DNA of 64,000 nt, taken from the NCBI RefSeq assembly GCF_009769735.1, contig NZ_WSRO01000002.1, positions 4,848,001 to 4,912,000 of the forward strand. Reading direction: 5' to 3'. This stretch comes from Streptomyces sp. BA2 (GTDB taxonomy: Bacteria > Actinomycetota > Actinomycetes > Streptomycetales > Streptomycetaceae). A program made the translations under genes and the position numbers. Shown piece after piece: positions 59,881 to 64,000 of this stretch (position 1 is its first letter; the number at the start of each line of letters is the position of its first letter). The notes under the pieces are model-generated. The model was not told where the DNA came from. It saw nothing but the letters and a program-made list of their open reading frames with translations, and did no database searches.

Positions 59881-61133
59881 ACCGCTTCGGCTCCCTCCTC
59901 GGGCGCGGCATCGAACGGGTCACCGCATCCGCTCTCGGTCCCTATCAGACCGCCGTGATCCGCATCGGATTCGCCGCCACCTGGCTGCTCTTCCTGCTGC
60001 GCGAACTCCCCCACCGCCTTGAGCTGTACGGCCCCGACAGCCCGTGGAGCTGGGACATGGCCCAGCAGCTCATCGCGGAGAACGACGCCTTCACGGCCCT
60101 GATGTGGTCCGACGGACGCATCTGGTTCGAGGTCGTCTACGCGCTCGCCGTCCTGAGCAGCGCCCTGCTGATGCTCGGCTGGCGTACGCGCACGATGTCC
60201 GTGCTCTTCATGATCGGCGTGCTCTCGCTGCAGAACCGCTCCATCTTCATGGGCGACGGCGGCGACAACGTCATCCACCTCATGGCCACCTACCTGGTGT
60301 TCACGCGCTGCGGCCAGGTCTGGTCGCTCGACGCCCGCCGAGCGGCACGCGCGCGTGCCGCGTCCGTCGAGCAGGGGAAGACGCCGGTCGGCCCGGCCAA
60401 GACGGCACAGCCCGTCGACAAGGCCGGGCCCGTGCTGTGGTGGGTCCTTGGGCTCGGTCTCTGCGTGGTGACGTTCATGGGGGAGCTCAGCGGGGGCTGG
60501 CTGCTGGTCTTCTGGGGGCTGTGGCTCGCGCACGGCCTGTGGTGGGCCGTCGGGCGGCGCGCGCCCGACGGTGAGGCGCGCAAGCTGCTCGACGTCATCG
60601 TCAAGATCGCGCACAACGCCGCACTGCTGGTGATCATGGTCGAGGCGTGTCTGATCTACGCGACGGCCGGCTGGTACAAGATCCAGGGCAGCCGCTGGCA
60701 GGACGGCACGGCCATCTACTTCCCGCTGCGTCTCGACTACTTCTCCCCCTGGCCCGCGCTCTCCGACCTGCTCGCCTCGCACGGCCTCATGGTCATGCTG
60801 GTGACGTACGGGACGGTCGCCGTGCAGGTCGCCTTCCCCTTCACCCTCTTCAACAGGCGGGTCAAGAACGTCCTCCTGGCCGCCATGATCTTCGAGCACG
60901 CGGTCATCGCGGTCGTCCTCGGACTGCCGTTCTTCTCGCTCGCGATGATCGCGGCCGACGCGGTGTTCCTGCCGACGTCGTTCCTGCGCCGCGTCGGCGG
61001 ATGGGTGGCACGCGCGCGTGGAGCGCTGTTCTCGCGGTTCTCACGCGGCGATACGGTGCCGGGACAGCGTGGGGCGGACGAGGAACCGGCCAGGGAATCC
61101 ACCGAGCACGCGCGCGTAGGCTTCCCTTCATGA
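59877..61133 (+). CDS. HTTM domain membrane protein (vitamin K carboxylase-like)
   Basis: The 418-residue protein has eight or so membrane helices and the HTTM signatures IRIGFAATWLLFLLREL, GDGGDNVIHLMATYLVFTRC and YATAGWYKIQGSRWQDGTAI. HTTM is the membrane domain of vitamin K-dependent gamma-carboxylase; bacterial members have no known reaction. It is coupled to DUF5819 by ATGA and to the next gene through two tiny frames. Confidence 0.88.
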   Translation: MNRFGSLLGRGIERVTASALGPYQTAVIRIGFAATWLLFLLRELPHRLELYGPDSPWSWDMAQQLIAENDAFTALMWSDGRIWFEVVYALAVLSSALLMLGWRTRTMSVLFMIGVLSLQNRSIFMGDGGDNVIHLMATYLVFTRCGQVWSLDARRAARARAASVEQGKTPVGPAKTAQPVDKAGPVLWWVLGLGLCVVTFMGELSGGWLLVFWGLWLAHGLWWAVGRRAPDGEARKLLDVIVKIAHNAALLVIMVEACLIYATAGWYKIQGSRWQDGTAIYFPLRLDYFSPWPALSDLLASHGLMVMLVTYGTVAVQVAFPFTLFNRRVKNVLLAAMIFEHAVIAVVLGLPFFSLAMIAADAVFLPTSFLRRVGGWVARARGALFSRFSRGDTVPGQRGADEEPARESTEHARVGFPS

Positions 61134-61189
61134 ACGGGACGTACAAGGGATGAGCGGGACGTACGCCGGATGAACGGGAAGCACCAGCG
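61130..61189 (+). repeat. 20-bp tandem triplication carrying two coupled 7-codon frames
   Basis: ATGAACGGGACGTACAAGGG, ATGAGCGGGACGTACGCCGG and ATGAACGGGAAGCACCAGCG follow each other with a 20-bp period. The first two encode MNGTYKG and MSGTYAG, each ending in an ATGA that starts the next frame; the third ATG begins the methyltransferase. Confidence 0.85.
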
Positions 61190-61949
61190 TGATCCGGACG
61201 GTGCCGTGCGTGACTGGCGAGAGGTCGCCGACACCTCCGTGCTGCTCGACGGCTTCCACGCCATCAAGCACGCGCTGCGCTTCGGGGCACTGATCCCCTC
61301 GGCGCTGACCAGCGACAGGGCCGCTGTGCTCGCCCTCGCCGACGAGCTCGCGCCGGACGTGAAGGATGCCCTCGACGCGCTCGTCGTGCAGGTCCCGGAC
61401 AGCGCCCTGCGTGCCCTTGTGCCGCGTCTGCATCCCACGGGGGTGGCCGCTCTCGCGGTACGCCCTTCCCGCACGGCCAACCTCGACGCGCTGGGCCGCA
61501 TGCCGAGGACCGCACCCGTCGTCGTCCTCGACGATCCCCGCAATCTGGGCAACGCCGGGGCCGTGATCCGGCTGGCCGCGGGGTTCGGGGCGACGGGAGT
61601 CGTCACGACCGGCACGCTCGATCCTTGGCATCCCACGGTCGTACGAGGTGGCGCCGGCCTGCATTTCGCCACGGCCGTCGAGCGGATGGACGTCCGCGAA
61701 CTGCCGCCGGGGCCGGTGTTCGCGCTCGACGCGGAGGGCGAGGACATCCGCGCCCTCAAGCTGCCGGACGACGCCGTGCTGGCCTTCGGGTCCGAGCGCA
61801 GTGGCCTGTCCACGCAACTGCGGGAGCGCGCCGATCACTTGGTGTCCCTGCCGATGCGGCCCCAGGTCTCCAGCTACAACCTGGCCACCAGCGTCGGTAT
61901 GACGCTCTTCCACTGGTCGGCGGGCAGGCCTCCGGGCGCGGAGGCCTGA
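61170..61949 (+). CDS. TrmH/SpoU family RNA 2'-O-methyltransferase
   Basis: The 259-residue protein has an N-terminal substrate-binding part and a SPOUT domain with motifs NLGNAGAVIRLAAGFGATGV, LAFGSERSGLS and MRPQVSSYNLATSVGMTLFH, which form the SAM knot. It should methylate a ribose in rRNA or tRNA; the site cannot be predicted. Its ATG is the third of a tandem series (61130, 61150, 61170), and its translation is probably coupled to the HTTM gene. Confidence 0.9.
   Translation: MNGKHQRDPDGAVRDWREVADTSVLLDGFHAIKHALRFGALIPSALTSDRAAVLALADELAPDVKDALDALVVQVPDSALRALVPRLHPTGVAALAVRPSRTANLDALGRMPRTAPVVVLDDPRNLGNAGAVIRLAAGFGATGVVTTGTLDPWHPTVVRGGAGLHFATAVERMDVRELPPGPVFALDAEGEDIRALKLPDDAVLAFGSERSGLSTQLRERADHLVSLPMRPQVSSYNLATSVGMTLFHWSAGRPPGAEA
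61925..61948. terminator. Bidirectional hairpin at the methyltransferase end
   Basis: Perfect 9-bp stem CAGGCCTCC / GGAGGCCTG with a 6-nt loop, overlapping the stop codon and lying 16 bp from the convergent paaN end. Confidence 0.65.
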
Positions 61950-61964
61950 ACCCGCCGCCGGACG

Positions 61965-63656
61965 TCAGGCGTCCCTGCGCACCTCCACCACACGGAAGCG
62001 GTTGGCCACGAAGGCGCCGTCGCACAGGGCGGCGTTCGCGGCAGGGTTGCCGCCCGAGCCGTGGAAGTCCGAGAAAGCCGCCGTCTGGTTCACATAGACG
62101 CCGCCCGTGAGGTTCAAGGAGAGCTGGGCGCACTCCTCCAGGCAGGTCTCCTCCACGGCGCCGGACACCTCGTCCGACGTCGTGTACGCGCCGACCGTCA
62201 TCGCGCCCTTGTCGCGCACCGTGCGGCGCAGCAACTCCACGGCGTCCGACGCCGAGTCGACCGCGACGGCGAAGGAGACGGGGCCGAAACACTCGTCCAG
62301 ATAGACCGCCTCGGCGTCCGGCTTCGCGCCGTCCAGCTTGACGATGACCGGGGTGCGGACCACGGCGTCCGGGAACTCCGGGTTACTGATCTCCCGTGAG
62401 GGGAGTGCCACTTCGCCGAGTCCGGCCGCCGCCTCCAGGCGGGCCTTCACGCCAGGGTTGACCAGGGCGCCGAGGATGCCGTTCGCGCGGGCGTCGTCGC
62501 CGAGCAGGCCGTTCACCGACGCGGCGAGGTCGGACACCACGTCGTCGTACGACTTCGCTCCGGCGTCCGTCGCGATGCCGTCACGGGGGATCAGGAGGTT
62601 CTGCGGGGTCGTGCACATCTGGCCGCTGTAGAGCGACAGGGAGAAGGCCAGGTTGGCCAGCATCCCCTTGTAGTTGTCCGTCGAGTCGACGACGACCGTG
62701 TTCACGCCGGCCTTCTCCGTGTAGACCTGCGCCTGGCGGGCGTTGGCCTCCAGCCAGTCGCCGAAGGCGGTCGATCCGGTGTAGTCGATGATCTTGATCT
62801 CGGGGCGGACGGCGAGAGTCTTGGCGATGCCTTCGTCCGGTCGCTCGGCGGCCAGGCACACCAGGTTCGGGTCGAAGCCCGCGTCGGTGAGGGCCTCGCG
62901 CGCGATGCGCACGGTCAGCGCGAGCGGGAGCACCGCGCGCGGGTGGGGCTTGACCAGGACGGGGTTGCCGGTGGCCAGGGAGGCGAACAGTCCCGGGTAG
63001 CCGTTCCACGTCGGGAAGGTGTTGCAGCCGATCAGGAGCGAGATGCCGCGCGCCACAGGCGTGAAACGCTTGTTCAGGCCGATCGGGTCGCGCTTGCCCT
63101 GGGGCTTGGACCACTCCGCGTTGTCAGGGGTGCGGGCCTGCTCGACGTACGCATACGCCACCGCTTCGAGGCCGCGGTCCTGGGCGTGCGGTCCGCCCGC
63201 CTGGAAGGCCATCATGAAGGCCTGGCCGCTGGTGTGCATGACGGCGTGCGCCATCTCGTGCGTGCGCGCGCTGATGCGCGACAGGATCTCCAGACAGACC
63301 ATCGCGCGCACTTCCGCGCCCGCGTCGCGCCAGGCGCGCATCCCGGCGCGCATCGCCGGCAGCAGCGTGTCGATGTCCGGGTGGGGGTACGTGATGCCCA
63401 ACTCAGGCCCGTACGGAGAGACTTCCGCGCCTGTCCAGTCGTCCGTGCCCGGCTGGTCGAGGGCGAAGCGACTGCCCAGGAGGGCGTCGAAGGCGGCTTT
63501 GCCGTCGGACAGGCTCAGGCTGCCGTTCTCTCCATAGGCCTTGGGGTGCTCGGGGTGCGGCGACCAGTACGCGCGCGTGCGGATCGTCTCCAGCGCCTGG
63601 TCGAGTGTGGGCCGGTGCGTGGCGATCAGCTGGTGCGCGGTGAGTTCGGCGGCCAT
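61965..63656 (-). CDS. paaN: PaaN, phenylacetic acid pathway aldehyde dehydrogenase
   Basis: The 563-residue aldehyde dehydrogenase has the family segments GISLLIGCNTFPTWNGYPGL, VLVKPHPRAVLPLAL, DYTGSTAFGDWLEANA and the catalytic Cys in YSGQMCTTPQNLLIP. PaaN is thought to oxidise the open-chain aldehyde of the pathway. In E. coli, PaaZ also has a hydratase domain, which is absent here. I chose ATG 63656 for the family start. A PaaR-type operator 91 bp upstream ties it to paaABCDE. Confidence 0.93.
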   Translation of the reverse strand: MAAELTAHQLIATHRPTLDQALETIRTRAYWSPHPEHPKAYGENGSLSLSDGKAAFDALLGSRFALDQPGTDDWTGAEVSPYGPELGITYPHPDIDTLLPAMRAGMRAWRDAGAEVRAMVCLEILSRISARTHEMAHAVMHTSGQAFMMAFQAGGPHAQDRGLEAVAYAYVEQARTPDNAEWSKPQGKRDPIGLNKRFTPVARGISLLIGCNTFPTWNGYPGLFASLATGNPVLVKPHPRAVLPLALTVRIAREALTDAGFDPNLVCLAAERPDEGIAKTLAVRPEIKIIDYTGSTAFGDWLEANARQAQVYTEKAGVNTVVVDSTDNYKGMLANLAFSLSLYSGQMCTTPQNLLIPRDGIATDAGAKSYDDVVSDLAASVNGLLGDDARANGILGALVNPGVKARLEAAAGLGEVALPSREISNPEFPDAVVRTPVIVKLDGAKPDAEAVYLDECFGPVSFAVAVDSASDAVELLRRTVRDKGAMTVGAYTTSDEVSGAVEETCLEECAQLSLNLTGGVYVNQTAAFSDFHGSGGNPAANAALCDGAFVANRFRVVEVRRDA

Positions 63657-63746
63657 ATCGGACCAACTCCTCGTCAAGCCGGCTCTTCGTCGAGCCGGCG
63701 AGCTGGGCAGGGCAGTGGGCAGGAACGGACGGACAGAGCTAGAGTA

Positions 63747-63760
63747 ACCGAACGATCGGT
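63747..63760. promoter_or_regulatory. PaaR-type operator upstream of paaN
   Basis: ACCGAACGATCGGT, the exact reverse complement of the site before paaA, in the gap between divergent paaN and the dehydrogenase gene, so it may control both. Confidence 0.8.
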
Positions 63761-63784
63761 CGGGACAAGGGGGTCCGCCGAACC

Positions 63785-63793
63785 TGTGGACAA
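63785..63793 (-). promoter_or_regulatory. Perfect DnaA box in the paaN/dehydrogenase gap
   Basis: TGTGGACAA, the exact reverse of TTGTCCACA, about 60 bp before the dehydrogenase start. Confidence 0.5.
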
Positions 63794-63852
63794 CTTCTCG
63801 CCAGGCACCCCCGCACCCTCCGGCGGACACCTCGTGCGGGAGGATCGCGAGC

Positions 63853-64000
63853 ATGACAGCACTCGAGCTCAGCAGCCCCGTTGCCGTGGTCGGCACCGGC
63901 ACCATGGGGCAGGGCATCGCCCAGGTCGCCCTGCTGGCGGGCCACCCCGTGCGGCTGTATGACGCCGTGGAGGGGCAGGCGAAGACCGCGGCCGCCGCGA
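63853..64000 (+). CDS. 3-hydroxyacyl-CoA dehydrogenase, N-terminal part (runs off window)
   Basis: The first 49 residues, MTALELSSPVAVVGTGTMGQ and onwards, contain the NAD-binding Rossmann motif GTGTMGQG and AQVALLAGHPVRLYD, as in PaaH/FadB-type dehydrogenases. Next to paaN it probably oxidises a 3-hydroxyacyl-CoA of the phenylacetate pathway. The gene continues beyond the window, so length and catalytic residues are unseen. Confidence 0.8.
   Translation, partial: MTALELSSPVAVVGTGTMGQGIAQVALLAGHPVRLYDAVEGQAKTAAAA

Noticed and set aside
61171..61949. Possible programmed frameshift at the HTTM/methyltransferase junction
   Set aside because: No slippery heptamer is present and each frame ends in an ATGA restart, so coupled re-initiation explains the layout better.

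Overview
This is a GC-rich actinobacterial chromosome segment, almost certainly from Streptomyces, spanning the origin of replication. The gene order murJ, sigM, trxBA, parBA, rsmG, jag, yidC, yidD, rnpA, rpmH, dnaA, oriC, dnaN, gnd, recF, DUF721, gyrB, gyrA is the standard Streptomyces core. GTG starts, GTGA/ATGA overlaps, GTTTCACGTGAAAC parS sites and TTGTCCACA-type DnaA boxes agree with this. The species cannot be named from the sequence alone.

Layout. Positions 1-6158 hold the end of a membrane protein (DUF6049 type), the lipid II flippase MurJ and a separate transmembrane pseudokinase. Positions 6192-9442 carry an ECF sigma factor, its zinc-type anti-sigma factor, and trxB-trxA behind a SigR-like promoter. 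Positions 9563-16546 lie on the minus strand and run from an acetyltransferase through parB-parA, rsmG, jag, yidC, yidD and rnpA to rpmH. Four perfect parS sites and one variant lie in 7280-12843. dnaA (16915-18831) and dnaN (19648-20778) flank an 816-bp oriC, followed by gnd, recF, DUF721, gyrB, gyrA and a DUF3566 membrane protein.

Positions 29500-37600 contain tRNA-Ile(GAT), tRNA-Ala(TGC), several small conserved actinobacterial proteins (DUF6344-like, DLW-39, DUF5324), an unrecognised exported protein, a Ser/Thr kinase, an HTH protein, a cyclophilin, a rhomboid protease and CrgA. A second cluster of DnaA boxes lies between the rhomboid and crgA genes. Positions 37650-42044 hold a DUF881 protein, three class E sortases, a 53-residue membrane protein and pabA. 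Positions 42154-50348 are the minus-strand cell-wall signalling operon fhaA-fhaB-pstP-rodA-pbpA-pknB.

Positions 50750-64000 are more accessory: tRNA-Leu(CAG), a DUF2252 protein with a histidine-rich repeat, a J-domain protein, a rhodanese, and an acyl-CoA dehydrogenase behind a KstR-type operator. They continue with the phenylacetyl-CoA epoxidase operon paaABCDE, a DUF5819/HTTM membrane pair, a TrmH-type methyltransferase, paaN and the start of a 3-hydroxyacyl-CoA dehydrogenase gene. Identical 14-bp PaaR-type operators precede paaA and paaN.

The most unusual observations are: a chain of two 7-codon ORFs, made by tandem duplication, linking the HTTM and methyltransferase genes; perfect DnaA boxes found only outside oriC, two pairs of boxes with the same 18-bp spacing; parS sites embedded in coding sequence that impose a VS(R/H)ET peptide on three unrelated proteins; and a perfect 12-bp inverted repeat before the acetyltransferase region. 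No CRISPR array, insertion sequence or prophage was seen.
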